Shown here: in pieces, positions 17,245 to 29,337 of the stretch
How positions within the stretch are numbered: position 1 is the stretch's first letter
Layout: each line of letters begins with the position of its first letter
From: Pseudodesulfovibrio alkaliphilus
GTDB taxonomy: Bacteria; Desulfobacterota; Desulfovibrionia; Desulfovibrionales; Desulfovibrionaceae
NCBI RefSeq assembly: GCF_009729555.1
Contig: NZ_WODC01000002.1
Coordinates: 62,001-126,000 of the forward strand
Direction of reading: 5' to 3'
DNA length: 64,000 nucleotides
Made by a program: the position numbers and the translations under genes
Notes under the pieces: generated by a model
What the model saw: the letters and a program-made list of their open reading frames with translations, nothing else
What the model was told of the DNA's origin: nothing
The model's database searches: none

Positions 17245-18420
17245 ATGAGCCAGATACTTGGTGTGAAATTCAATGACTACGGGCAGGTGTACTACTTCGG
17301 GTCCGGGCCTTTCGTGGTCCGTGAGGGGCAATACGTCATTGTCAAGACCGATCAGGGCATGGGCCTTGGCAAGGTCATCCTCACCCGGCAGGCTCCCAGG
17401 GACAACGAGACCCCGGACGGCGAGACGCTCAAGGCCATCTATCGACTGGCCAACGACAAGGATTTGGAAGCTGTGGCCGAGAACGAGGTTCTGGCCCGGG
17501 ATGCCTATCAGTACTGCCGCAAAAGCGTTGCCCGGCTCAAGCTGGGCATGAAGCTGGTGGATGTGGAGGTCTTTTTTGACCGCAGCAAGATGGTCTATTA
17601 TTTCACGGCTCCCGGGCGTATCGATTTTCGCGAGCTGATCAAGGATCTGGTGCGGGAATACAGAACCCGCATCGAGTTGCGTCAGATCGGAGTGCGCCAC
17701 GAAACCCAGATGCTGGGGGCCATCGGCAACTGCGGCCAGATGTGTTGTTGCCGCCGGTTCATGCGCAAATTCGTGCCCGTGACCATCAAGATGGCCAAGG
17801 AGCAGAATCTGTTCCTCAATCCCACCAAGATTTCGGGCATCTGCGGCCGTCTGCTGTGCTGCCTGAGCTTTGAGCAGAAGGGGTATGAGGAGTTTCATCG
17901 CATGTGCCCGAGGGTGGGCAAGAAGTTCACCACGGCCATTGGTTCCGTCAAGGTGCTTCGTTCAAATTTCTTTAAGAAATCCGTGACGTTACTCACGGAA
18001 AGTTTTGACGAACGGGAAGTTTCCATTGACGAATGGAATGAAATAGTTAACAAGCCGCCCAGCGAAGAGGCCATGGCCGAAATCCGCGCCCAGGCCGCAC
18101 AGGGCCGACGTGGTGGCCGACGGCCGATTCGGTCCGATGCGGACCAAGCGGGCGGGCCCGGCGGGGCTGGGGCTGGACAGGCGCCTGACGGCTTGGCTGG
18201 CGGTGATCCTGCTGCCGGGAGCCGCGAAGGCGACGACAATACGCTGCCCGAGATTCCAGTCCTGGAAGACCATGATCCAGAGCAGAGCAGCGTACGGCCG
18301 GGACGAGGGCCGAGGCCGACGCAGCCGTCCAGGCCCGTGGTGGCCGCCGGGGACGACGCCGAAGGCGGGACAAGGGTCCGCAGACCCAGGCGGCGCAAAC
18401 GAAAGCCCCCCAGAAAATAG
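17245..18420 (+). CDS. ricT: PSP1-domain protein, RicT (YaaT) homologue
   Basis: The 391-residue protein has the PSP1 core with conserved cysteine clusters NCGQMCCCRRFM (about residue 161) and ISGICGRLLCCLSFEQ (about 195), which match RicT of Bacillus subtilis, where the Ric complex binds iron-sulfur clusters and affects RNase Y-dependent RNA processing and development. The last 110 residues are low-complexity, rich in Gly, Pro and Arg, ending in a basic tail (RRPRRRKRKPPRK). metG follows after 43 bases. In several genomes ricT homologues lie near tRNA or replication genes; the role in this organism is inferred. Confidence 0.88.
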   Translation: MSQILGVKFNDYGQVYYFGSGPFVVREGQYVIVKTDQGMGLGKVILTRQAPRDNETPDGETLKAIYRLANDKDLEAVAENEVLARDAYQYCRKSVARLKLGMKLVDVEVFFDRSKMVYYFTAPGRIDFRELIKDLVREYRTRIELRQIGVRHETQMLGAIGNCGQMCCCRRFMRKFVPVTIKMAKEQNLFLNPTKISGICGRLLCCLSFEQKGYEEFHRMCPRVGKKFTTAIGSVKVLRSNFFKKSVTLLTESFDEREVSIDEWNEIVNKPPSEEAMAEIRAQAAQGRRGGRRPIRSDADQAGGPGGAGAGQAPDGLAGGDPAAGSREGDDNTLPEIPVLEDHDPEQSSVRPGRGPRPTQPSRPVVAAGDDAEGGTRVRRPRRRKRKPPRK

Positions 18421-18463
18421 TCACTCCCGAGGGCAACGCATTTTCGGGACAAGGAGATTCGGT

Positions 18464-20407
18464 TTGGAACGTTTCTATATCACCACGCCCATCTATTATG
18501 TGAACGCGAAGCCCCATCTGGGGCACGCCTACACCACCACGGTGGCGGACGCCCTCAGCCGCTTCCACCAATTGATGGGCGCGGAGACGTACTTTCTCAC
18601 CGGCACCGACGAGCACGGCGACAAGATCGTGCAGGCGGCCGAAGCCAACGGCCTTTCCCCCATGGAATACGTGGACACAATCAGCGGCCAGTTCAAGGCC
18701 CTGTGGCCCGACATGAACATCGCCAATGACGACTTCATCCGCACCACCGAGCCGCGACACATCAAGGTTGTGCAGGACATTCTCCAGAAGGTCCACGATT
18801 CAGGGGATATCTATTTCGGCGAGTACGGCGGCCACTACTGCTTCGGATGCGAGCGCTTCTATACCGAGAAGGAGCTGGTTGACGGCCTGTGCCCTGACCA
18901 TCAGACCAAACCCGAATACATTGCCGAAAAGAATTATTTCTTCCGCATGTCCAAGTACCAGGGGTGGCTTCGGGAGCACATCCTCAATAACCCCGATTTC
19001 ATCAGGCCCGAGCAATACCGCAACGAGGTTCTGAGTCTGCTTGAGGGCGGAGACCTTGAGGATTTGTGTATTTCCCGGCCCAAGAGCCGACTGACCTGGG
19101 GCATCGAGCTACCTTTTGACAAGGATTTCGTTACCTACGTCTGGTTTGACGCCCTGATCAACTACGTGTCCGCCCTCGGTTATCCCGACGGAGACAAGTT
19201 CAAGAAGTTCTGGCCTGCTGCCAACCACCTGGTGGCCAAGGACATCCTCAAACCCCACGCCGTGTTCTGGCCGACCATGCTCAAGGCTGCGGGCATTGAG
19301 CCGTATCAGTCCCTCAATGTCCACGGCTATTGGCTGGTCAGGGACACCAAGATGTCCAAATCCATCGGGAACGTCATTGCGCCGCTGTCCATGAAAGACA
19401 AGTACGGCCTTGACCCTTTCCGCTATTTCCTTCTGCGCGAGATGTCCTTTGGCGGCGATTCCAGCTTTTCCGAAGAAGCTCTGGTGGGGCGTCTTAACGC
19501 GGATCTGGCCAATGACCTGGGCAATCTCTTCAACCGCACCCTGTCCATGACCCACAAGTATTTCGGCGGCACGATCCCTGTCCCGGTCATTGAAGACGTG
19601 GTGGATGCGGAGATCAAGAAGCTCGGGCAGGACGCCATGCGGGCGTATCAGGCGCACTTTGGCGAGCTGCGTTTTTCACGCGGGCTGGAATCCCTCTGGG
19701 AGCTGGTGCGCGGTCTCAACAAGTATATCGACGCCACCGCACCATGGACCCTGTTCAAGGCGGGCAATACGGACAGGCTTTCAACGGTTATCTACGTGCT
19801 CCTCGAAAATATGCGCAAGATAGCTGTCCATTTGTGGCCGGTCATGCCCGAGTCGGCCCAGGCCATGCTTGGACAGCTTGGCATCACCTTTGTCCGGGAC
19901 AAGTTCAATCTGCCCAAGGAACTGGAAGTATGGGGCGTTCTCGAATCCGGTTCCACCGTGGCCGAAGCGTCGAATCTCTTTCCGCGCATTGATCTGCCCG
20001 AGGTTCAGGCACCCGCAGCGGGCAAGGCCACTGGCGGCTCGGGCGGCAAAAGAACTCCAGCCGTGGGCTGCCAGAGCAACGGCACCATCGAGTTCGAGGA
20101 TTTTCAGAAGCTTGACTTGCGCGTGGGCACCGTGGTCGGCGTCGAGCCGCACCCGGACGCGGACCGGCTGCTACTGGTGCAGGTCGATACCGGCGAGGAC
20201 GCGCCGCGTCAGGTGGTGGCAGGCATCGCCGAGTTTTTCACGCCTGACGAACTGGTGGGCAGACAGGTGGTCGTGGTGGCCAACCTCAAGCCGCGCAAGC
20301 TCCGCAAGCAGCTCTCCCAGGGCATGATCCTGGCTGTCAAGTCCGGGGACTCCCTGAAACTGTTGACGCCTTCGGGCGAGGTCGCTCCGGGCAGCCGGGT
20401 CAGTTAG
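18464..20407 (+). CDS. metG: Methionyl-tRNA synthetase
   Basis: A class I synthetase of 647 residues that charges tRNA-Met. The HIGH-type motif is PHLGHAY (about residue 17) and the KMSKS motif is intact (about 296). A zinc-type Cys pair and later Cys are seen at CFGCERFY and CPDH. The C-terminal 100 residues form the Trbp111-like tRNA-binding domain (DLRVGTVVGVEPHPDADRL). I place the start at TTG, seven bases after AAGGAG, because homology begins with ERFYITTPIYY directly after it. The TTG start is unusual for an essential gene. Confidence 0.96.
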   Translation: MERFYITTPIYYVNAKPHLGHAYTTTVADALSRFHQLMGAETYFLTGTDEHGDKIVQAAEANGLSPMEYVDTISGQFKALWPDMNIANDDFIRTTEPRHIKVVQDILQKVHDSGDIYFGEYGGHYCFGCERFYTEKELVDGLCPDHQTKPEYIAEKNYFFRMSKYQGWLREHILNNPDFIRPEQYRNEVLSLLEGGDLEDLCISRPKSRLTWGIELPFDKDFVTYVWFDALINYVSALGYPDGDKFKKFWPAANHLVAKDILKPHAVFWPTMLKAAGIEPYQSLNVHGYWLVRDTKMSKSIGNVIAPLSMKDKYGLDPFRYFLLREMSFGGDSSFSEEALVGRLNADLANDLGNLFNRTLSMTHKYFGGTIPVPVIEDVVDAEIKKLGQDAMRAYQAHFGELRFSRGLESLWELVRGLNKYIDATAPWTLFKAGNTDRLSTVIYVLLENMRKIAVHLWPVMPESAQAMLGQLGITFVRDKFNLPKELEVWGVLESGSTVAEASNLFPRIDLPEVQAPAAGKATGGSGGKRTPAVGCQSNGTIEFEDFQKLDLRVGTVVGVEPHPDADRLLLVQVDTGEDAPRQVVAGIAEFFTPDELVGRQVVVVANLKPRKLRKQLSQGMILAVKSGDSLKLLTPSGEVAPGSRVS

Positions 20408-20432
20408 CTCTTTGCCGAATTCGTGTCTTGAC

Positions 20433-20462
20433 AGGCCGTCCCCTGCGGGGCGGCCTTTTTTC
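20433..20462 (+). terminator. Rho-independent terminator after metG
   Basis: AGGCCGTCCCC, loop TGC, GGGGCGGCCT, then seven T residues (20455-20461). One G-T pair in the stem. Confidence 0.9.
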
Positions 20463-20548
20463 ATGGGGCTGCGTTTCTGGCTGAGTTTTTGCAGCGCACT
20501 CTGCGGATACGTCGGGCCGCTGACAATCCGACGGTCAGGGGGTGAATC

Positions 20549-21322
20549 ATGATTGAGGAACATAGACGCTCCGAGACACAGGGCAGCGCCAGCCGGGGCC
20601 GATGCACATGGCGGGGCGTGGTCAGGCTGGGGGAGGGCGGAGATGTTGCCGCACTTGCCCAAAGGATTCTTCGCCAACGTCTGCGCTGGATTGATTTTGA
20701 TGACGAGCCGCTGTTCGCCGATGCGAAACGGGCCGTGGCCCTGTGCCGGGAGATACGTCGGCGCGGGATAAATGTCCTGTGGAGTGCGCGGGTCGGGGAA
20801 ATGCCCGGCCGGAACCTGTTGCGTGTGATGCGTTTGGCCGGATGCCAGGAGATTGTGGCCCGTCCAGTGGTGGAAGAGACATCGAACCTGGACCGGGCGC
20901 GGGAGTTCGGCTTTGACATCCGGTTGTGGGGTGATGCCGGGCAAGCTGGCATTGGTGTGCCGACCGGATATACCGTGGCCGAGCGCGAGGCCGTGGCCGA
21001 ACTGTTGCCCGGCCACCACGCCGCCCAATTCGATCTGGCCGTGGCGTATTACCGGGCCCGTCGTTTTTCCGAGGTCATGCGCCCCTTGGGCAAAGCCATG
21101 ATCCTGGGCTTTCCCATAAACGAACTGTGTCTCAATCTGCTGGCCTGCCTGAGCGCCGCCCGACATTACCCGGATGTGGCCGCCGGTCTGCTCGACCAGG
21201 CCGGGTATGGTTGCCCGCATCCGGTGGTGTTTCGCAACCGGAGGTTGTTGCGGTCGTGGATGGAGAGCGGCGGGGACCTGCGGGGGGTGCGTCTGGACCT
21301 TGATCCAGCCGGGAACCCGTGA
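20549..21322 (+). CDS. Radical-SAM-derived protein lacking the cluster motif, unknown role
   Basis: The 257-residue protein starts at ATG after CAGGGGGTGA. Residues about 45-110 (IDFDDEPLFADAKRAVALC, then LLRVMRLAGCQEIVARP) closely follow the second half of the TIM barrel of B12-binding-type radical SAM enzymes. The N-terminal CxxxCxxC loop is absent, and only stray cysteines remain. The C-terminal half (about 160-240) is helical and TPR-like. It is either a degenerated enzyme or a domain reused as a scaffold. The start and the lack of disruption suggest an intact gene rather than a truncated one. Confidence 0.6.
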   Translation: MIEEHRRSETQGSASRGRCTWRGVVRLGEGGDVAALAQRILRQRLRWIDFDDEPLFADAKRAVALCREIRRRGINVLWSARVGEMPGRNLLRVMRLAGCQEIVARPVVEETSNLDRAREFGFDIRLWGDAGQAGIGVPTGYTVAEREAVAELLPGHHAAQFDLAVAYYRARRFSEVMRPLGKAMILGFPINELCLNLLACLSAARHYPDVAAGLLDQAGYGCPHPVVFRNRRLLRSWMESGGDLRGVRLDLDPAGNP

Positions 21323-21393
21323 TTCGCCAGCTTGTGTCATGCTGGGCTTCCAGCCATGGCCTCAAGCCGGGAGAGGTCGACGCTGCCGTGGCG

Positions 21394-22344
21394 TCAGACA
21401 TGATTGAGCAGTTTGAGTTCCGCCGGATCGGGGTTGAGGTAGAACTGCTGGGCAAGGTACGGCTTGTCGAATTTTCGTGCGTAATGGTTGAGCAGGGTCA
21501 CGGGGATGATCAGGGGGATGCGCCCCGCCTTGTATTCGGCAATCTTGTCGAGCACTTCCTGCTTGTCTCGGCTGTCGAGATCCCTTTTGAAAAAGCCCAT
21601 GGCGTGCATGAGCACATCCGCGTTTTTGTTGGGCGTGGCCTTGAGCGACAGGGATCGAAAGAGCAGTGCCCCGTAGGCGGCGAAAACCTCGGCGGTGTTG
21701 AATACTGAACTTTCGCCCAGCAGATGGCCAAGTTCGCGGTAGCCGCGCAGGTCGTGGGCGCGGATAAGCATCTTGTGCCGGGTGTGGAAGTCCACCAGAT
21801 GGCCGATCTGCATGCCCCTGGCCAGGAGGTCGCGCCAGCGTTTGAGCACAAAGACCCGTCTGATGAAGTTTTCCCGCAGCAAGGGGGTCTGGAGCCGTTC
21901 CTCAGTCTCGATGGGCAGCAGGGGGTGGCGCTCCAGGAGCCGGGCCGTGAAGAAACCGGCACCGCGTCGAACCGGACCTCCGGTGGTGGAAAATATCTTG
22001 CCCTGCATCAGGGCGCAGGAAGGTGAGGCGTTCCTGACCACGAAGCCGCACAGGCCGTCCTGCTCCAGTTCGTTCAGCAAGCGTCCGGCCCAGGCGTTCA
22101 TGCGGTCGGTCCAGTCTTCTCCCGATTCATGGCCGATGAGCCGGATGTCTCCTGCGCAATCCACCTGCCGCACTTTTTCACGCGGGATGCCCATCCCGCA
22201 GGCGACCTCGGGACACAAGGGGATGAATTCCACATGCTTGGCGAGGGTGTCTGTGATGAAGGCGTCACGGGCATGGCTTCCGTCAAAGCGGACCTTCTCG
22301 CCCAGAACACAGGCGCTGACGCCTATTCGGATCATGTCTCTCAT
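21394..22344 (-). CDS. DUF523 and DUF1722 two-domain protein (YbgA-like)
   Basis: The 316-residue protein joins an N-terminal DUF523 domain (GVSACVLGEKVRFDG, CPEVACGMGIPR, VRNASPSCAL) with a C-terminal DUF1722/YbgA domain (FHTRHKMLIRAHD, YRELGHLLG). Recent work links DUF523-family proteins to sulfur chemistry of tRNA, but I cannot tell whether this applies here. The conserved cysteines of DUF523 are present. GGAGG lies about ten bases upstream of the ATG. It is encoded alone, convergent with the preceding gene. Confidence 0.9.
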   Translation of the reverse strand: MRDMIRIGVSACVLGEKVRFDGSHARDAFITDTLAKHVEFIPLCPEVACGMGIPREKVRQVDCAGDIRLIGHESGEDWTDRMNAWAGRLLNELEQDGLCGFVVRNASPSCALMQGKIFSTTGGPVRRGAGFFTARLLERHPLLPIETEERLQTPLLRENFIRRVFVLKRWRDLLARGMQIGHLVDFHTRHKMLIRAHDLRGYRELGHLLGESSVFNTAEVFAAYGALLFRSLSLKATPNKNADVLMHAMGFFKRDLDSRDKQEVLDKIAEYKAGRIPLIIPVTLLNHYARKFDKPYLAQQFYLNPDPAELKLLNHV

Positions 22345-22403
22345 GCTTGGCTGACCTCCGGGGAATAGGCCATGGATAGCACCCGGTGCGCCTCATGCAC
22401 AAG

Positions 22404-22434
22404 AAAAAATCAACCCGAATGACAGGTTGATTGA
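22404..22434 (-). terminator. Terminator for feoA
   Basis: Read on the minus strand, AATCAACC and GGTTGATT form a stem around a short loop, followed by six T residues (the A-run at 22404-22409 on the plus strand). Confidence 0.7.
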
Positions 22435-22472
22435 AATGCGGGGAAAGGGAGGGAATGTCCCTGGCAGGAAGA

Positions 22473-22754
22473 TTAAGACATCCTGGCCCGGGAGCTGAGG
22501 CAGCAGCCGCAGGGAACCACATCGGCGGAGTCCATCTCGGCGGCCATGATCTTTCCAGCCAGACCGCAGCACAGGACCACCTCGGCACCGCGCACACGAA
22601 GGCGGCATCCGGCCGCTCCACCGGCAAGGACTTCCACCGGGCAGCCGGGGGTCAGCCCAAGGGCCAGCATGCGCGAGCGTGCGCGTCTGCCACCGTCTAT
22701 GTCAGCCACCCGGACAACCGTTCCGGCGGGGTATTCGGTCAGGGGTCTGACCAT
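22473..22754 (-). CDS. feoA: FeoA-type SH3-like iron transport accessory protein
   Basis: The 93-residue protein is a FeoA domain (TEYPAGTVVRVADIDGG, SRMLALGLTPGCPVEVL, RVRGAEVVL). FeoA helps the FeoB GTPase import ferrous iron. No feoB is in the window, so this is a stand-alone copy. The C-terminus adds a short tail with CGCC, more cysteines than usual for FeoA. AAGGAG precedes the ATG by seven bases. A Fur-box-like palindrome overlaps its promoter, supporting iron control. Confidence 0.9.
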   Translation of the reverse strand: MVRPLTEYPAGTVVRVADIDGGRRARSRMLALGLTPGCPVEVLAGGAAGCRLRVRGAEVVLCCGLAGKIMAAEMDSADVVPCGCCLSSRARMS

Positions 22755-22782
22755 GCCGTCTCCTTGGAAAAAGCGTTGAGGG

Positions 22783-22813
22783 TGAGAATAAGTATCACCG
22801 TGTGTCGTGTCAA
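22783..22813 (-). promoter_or_regulatory. feoA promoter with overlapping Fur-box-like operator
   Basis: On the minus strand TTGACA (22808-22813), 17-base spacer, TATTCT (22785-22790). Overlapping the -10 is TGAGAATAAGTATCA (22783-22797), a 7-1-7 palindrome that differs from TGATAAT-N-ATTATCA at two positions. Confidence 0.65.
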
Positions 22814-23056
22814 TGGGAATCGGTCGGAAACGAAAATGTCGGCGGCAAGTGGGCCGGTGCGCCGAATCGGTTCCCCTGTCTTTCCCGGTCCGGGTTTCGT
22901 CCCTTGCCGCCCGTATAAAACCATTGCCTTTCAAGGTCCAAGGCTGTAAGTAAATGAGCTTGTCCGGCGGGTGACGGCGTCGCCCTGCCGACATTCCACG
23001 CGAAGTGTCTTCTCTGCTAGGAAAAGATGCCGTAACCTCAACTACTTCCACAAAGA

Positions 23057-26293
<3,237 letters not shown>

Positions 26294-26313
26294 CCGCCGT
26301 CCAGAGAAGGCAC

Positions 26314-27729
26314 ATGAAAAAAGAGTATTGCGGGCTTTTCGGAGTATACGGCCACAAGGAGGCCGCCAGGATGACCTACTTCGGCCTGTATGCCTTGCAG
26401 CATCGCGGGCAGGAGTCGGCAGGCATCGTCACCTGGGACGGCGAAAAGATCCGCGAGCAGAAGGGCATGGGGCTGGTGGCCGAGGTCTTCAACGAGCGGC
26501 ACCTGGGCAAGGAGCTCAAGGGCGACATCGCCATGGGGCATATCCGCTATTCCACCACCGGGGCCTCGCTGATCCGTAACGCCCAGCCCTTCATTGTCCG
26601 CCATGGCGACCTGCGTCTGGCCGTGGCCCACAACGGCAACTTGGTCAACACCTATGAGCTGCGCACTGAGCTTGAGCGTAACGGGTCCATTTTTCAGACC
26701 ACCATGGATACCGAGGTCTTCGCGCACCTGATCATCAAGTATCTGCGCGAGACCGACACCATTGAGCAGGCCATCGTCATGGCCTGCGCCAGGGTGCGCG
26801 GCGCATACTCCATGCTCATCCTGGCCAACGACAAGCTCATCGCCCTCAAGGACCCCAACGGCGTCCGGCCCCTCGGTCTGGGCCGGGTGGGTGATCGCTA
26901 CGTCATTGCGACAGAGACCTGCGCCTTTGACCTGATCGAGGCCGAGTACCTGCGCCCCATCGAACCGGGCGAAATGGTGACCATTCACAAGAACAAGCTG
27001 ACCTCCTGCCGCTTCAACGACACCGAGCCCAGGCGTCAGTGCATCTTCGAGCTGATCTATTTTGCCCGGCCCGATTCCCACATCTTCGGCGATGTGGTCT
27101 ACGAGCGGCGCAAGGCCATGGGGGTGATGCTGGCCAGAGAGGCCCCGGTGGACGCGGACTTTGTCATGCCGTTCCCTGATTCGGGCAACTACGCGGCCGT
27201 GGGCTATTCCCAGGAGTCGGGTCTGCCGTTGGAACTGGCCATGATCCGCAACCATTATGTGGGGCGCACCTTCATCCAGCCCTCGCAGGACATGCGCGAT
27301 TTCTCGGTGCGGGTGAAGCTCAACCCGGTCAAGAGCATGGTCCAGGGCAAGCGGATCATCATCATTGAGGATTCCATCGTCCGCGGGACCACCATCCGGG
27401 CCAGAGTCCGCAAGCTGCGCGAACTGGGCGCCCGCGAGATTCATCTGCGTGTGAGCTGCCCGGCCATCCGGTTTCCCTGTTTCTACGGCATCGACTTTTC
27501 GTCCAAGGGCGAACTGATCGCGGCCAACCATTCGGTGGAGGACATCGCCCGGTTCATGGGGCTCGACTCCCTGCACTACCTGACGATTCCGGGCCTGCTC
27601 GATTCGGTGACAGATGACGACGCATGGTGTTTGGCCTGTTTTGACGGCAACTATCCCATTCCCCTGTCCGATATGATGGGCAAGGGCTGCCTGGAGGCAA
27701 TCCCGGGCATCGTCAAGGAATTTTGCTGA
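26314..27729 (+). CDS. purF: Amidophosphoribosyltransferase
   Basis: The 471-residue protein catalyses the first step of purine synthesis, making phosphoribosylamine from PRPP and glutamine. The N-terminal Ntn glutaminase domain (ALQHRGQESAGI, GHIRYSTTG) has the nucleophile in MKKEYCGLFG, so a five-residue propeptide would be removed. The C-terminal PRTase domain shows IIIIEDSIVRGTT. Terminal cysteines (CLACFDG) fit the iron-sulfur-containing type of PurF. It lies between carB and kdsD with short gaps. Confidence 0.97.
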   Translation: MKKEYCGLFGVYGHKEAARMTYFGLYALQHRGQESAGIVTWDGEKIREQKGMGLVAEVFNERHLGKELKGDIAMGHIRYSTTGASLIRNAQPFIVRHGDLRLAVAHNGNLVNTYELRTELERNGSIFQTTMDTEVFAHLIIKYLRETDTIEQAIVMACARVRGAYSMLILANDKLIALKDPNGVRPLGLGRVGDRYVIATETCAFDLIEAEYLRPIEPGEMVTIHKNKLTSCRFNDTEPRRQCIFELIYFARPDSHIFGDVVYERRKAMGVMLAREAPVDADFVMPFPDSGNYAAVGYSQESGLPLELAMIRNHYVGRTFIQPSQDMRDFSVRVKLNPVKSMVQGKRIIIIEDSIVRGTTIRARVRKLRELGAREIHLRVSCPAIRFPCFYGIDFSSKGELIAANHSVEDIARFMGLDSLHYLTIPGLLDSVTDDDAWCLACFDGNYPIPLSDMMGKGCLEAIPGIVKEFC

Positions 27730-27743
27730 AACGGAGTGCGATC

Positions 27744-28772
27744 ATGACCGCAAGATCCGACGGAACCGATTGGCTTGCGCTGGCCCGCGAGGTGCTCGAC
27801 ATCGAGATCGAGGGGTTGCGAGCCGTTTCCGGGCAGCTGGGTGGGGGATTCGTGCGCGCCCTGACGGCCATGGCCGAGTGCCGGGGCCGTGTGGTCATCA
27901 CCGGCATAGGCAAGTCCGGGTTGGTGGGGCGCAAGATTGCCGCCACCCTGTCGAGTACGGGAACTCCCGCCTTTTTCCTGCATCCGGTGGAGGGAGCCCA
28001 TGGCGACATGGGCATGATCAGGGAGGAGGATGTGGTCCTTGCCCTGTCCAACTCCGGCGGCAGCGACGAGGTCAACGCCATCATTCCCACCTTGCGCACC
28101 CTGGGGGCCACGGTCATCGCCATGACCGGGAACACCGCCTCGGCCATGGCCCAGCTGGCGGACATCACCATTGAAGTCCATGTGCCGAGAGAGGCGTGTC
28201 GCATGGGGCTTGCCCCCACATCAAGCACCACGGCGCACCTTGCCGTGGGCGATGCCCTGGCCGTCTGCCTCATGGAGTGGAAGTCCTTTGGCAAGGAGGA
28301 TTTCCGAAAGTATCATCCGGGCGGTTCCTTGGGGCAACGGCTGGCCATGTGCGTGGACCAGCTCATGCACACCGACTCCCTTCCCGTGGTGGACGATGGA
28401 GCGACAGTGGGGCGGGCCGTGGATGTGCTCAATTCGGGCGGTCTCGGCCTCGTGGCCATCATTGACGGCGGCGAAAGGCTGCTGGGCGTGTTCACTGACG
28501 GCGATGTGCGTCGGCTGGTCTGCGCGGGCGGCCTGGACATGGACCGGCCCGTGGCCCGTGTCATGACCGCCTCGCCGCGCCGGGCAGTGGCGGGCGAGTC
28601 TTCGGCCCATGTCCTTGATGTCATGGAGCAGCACCAGATTACCGTGCTCCCTGTGGTCAGCGAGGACGGTCGGCTGGCGGGCATGGTCCACCTTCACGAT
28701 CTGCTGGGCAAAGGGGCGCTGCGGTTCTCGGGAACGGCCGGTCGCATTGCGGAGCCTGCGGGAAGGTCATGA
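27744..28772 (+). CDS. kdsD: KpsF/GutQ-type D-arabinose-5-phosphate isomerase
   Basis: The 342-residue protein has an N-terminal SIS domain (VVITGIGKSGLVGRKIAATL, STGTPAFFLHPVEGAHGD) and two C-terminal CBS domains (about 215-330). It converts ribulose 5-phosphate to arabinose 5-phosphate, the precursor of Kdo in lipopolysaccharide. The start ATG has GGAG nine bases upstream. The end overlaps the next gene by four bases (ATGA). Confidence 0.92.
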   Translation: MTARSDGTDWLALAREVLDIEIEGLRAVSGQLGGGFVRALTAMAECRGRVVITGIGKSGLVGRKIAATLSSTGTPAFFLHPVEGAHGDMGMIREEDVVLALSNSGGSDEVNAIIPTLRTLGATVIAMTGNTASAMAQLADITIEVHVPREACRMGLAPTSSTTAHLAVGDALAVCLMEWKSFGKEDFRKYHPGGSLGQRLAMCVDQLMHTDSLPVVDDGATVGRAVDVLNSGGLGLVAIIDGGERLLGVFTDGDVRRLVCAGGLDMDRPVARVMTASPRRAVAGESSAHVLDVMEQHQITVLPVVSEDGRLAGMVHLHDLLGKGALRFSGTAGRIAEPAGRS

Positions 28773-29332
28773 CCCGAATACGGTCCGACGCTTCCGATAC
28801 CTGCCGCCGCTGTTCGCTGCAAGGCCCCACATGTTGCCGTATGACGGCGGGCCAGGAGGAGTTCTGTTTCCCGGTTTCCCAGATGGAGAAAGACCGGGTC
28901 CGCGACCATGCGCCCTTTACCGGAGGCTTTGTTCTCGCCCCGAATTCGGCGGCCTTCATCGACAATGTCCGCCGACTGTTTCCGGGGGAGGACGCCTTGA
29001 TCCTGGCACTCTTTCCGCCTGCAGGAGAGCACTATCGCCTGACGGTGGACACCATGGGCGCTTGCCGCTTTCTGGGTCCCGAAGGGTGCGAGATCCCCTA
29101 TGAGGCCCGGCCATACTACTGCCGCCTGTATCCTTTTTGGGTGGTGGGGCGCGAAGTGACCTTCTTCGACTCCGCCACCTGCCTCGCACGGCGAGAGGAG
29201 CGGACGCTGTCGCGAATGCTCAAATGCTTTGATACCAACAAGGCTTCGGTCACGGACCTTTACGGAAGGCTTCGTCTGGCCTGGGGCCTGCCGCCTGCGC
29301 GTGGTGCACACAAGGTCAACAAAGGTTTTTGA
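28769..29332 (+). CDS. YkgJ-family cysteine-cluster protein
   Basis: The 187-residue protein shows the YkgJ (CxxCxxx-CC) pattern: TCRRCSLQGPTCC at the N-terminus, CRFLGPEGCEIPYEARPYYCR in the middle and a later Cys in SATCLARRE. Such proteins are presumed to bind zinc or iron; function is unknown. It is translationally coupled to the isomerase upstream (ATGA overlap) and ends six bases before the PBP1A start, so it belongs to an envelope-related operon. The phosphatase fusion at 11 kb carries a second copy of this domain. Confidence 0.85.
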   Translation: MTRIRSDASDTCRRCSLQGPTCCRMTAGQEEFCFPVSQMEKDRVRDHAPFTGGFVLAPNSAAFIDNVRRLFPGEDALILALFPPAGEHYRLTVDTMGACRFLGPEGCEIPYEARPYYCRLYPFWVVGREVTFFDSATCLARREERTLSRMLKCFDTNKASVTDLYGRLRLAWGLPPARGAHKVNKGF

Positions 29333-29337
29333 TACCC

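Noticed and set aside
21319-21708. 129-residue plus-strand frame after the radical-SAM-derived gene
   Set aside because: It is antisense to the well-supported DUF523/DUF1722 gene and has no features of its own.
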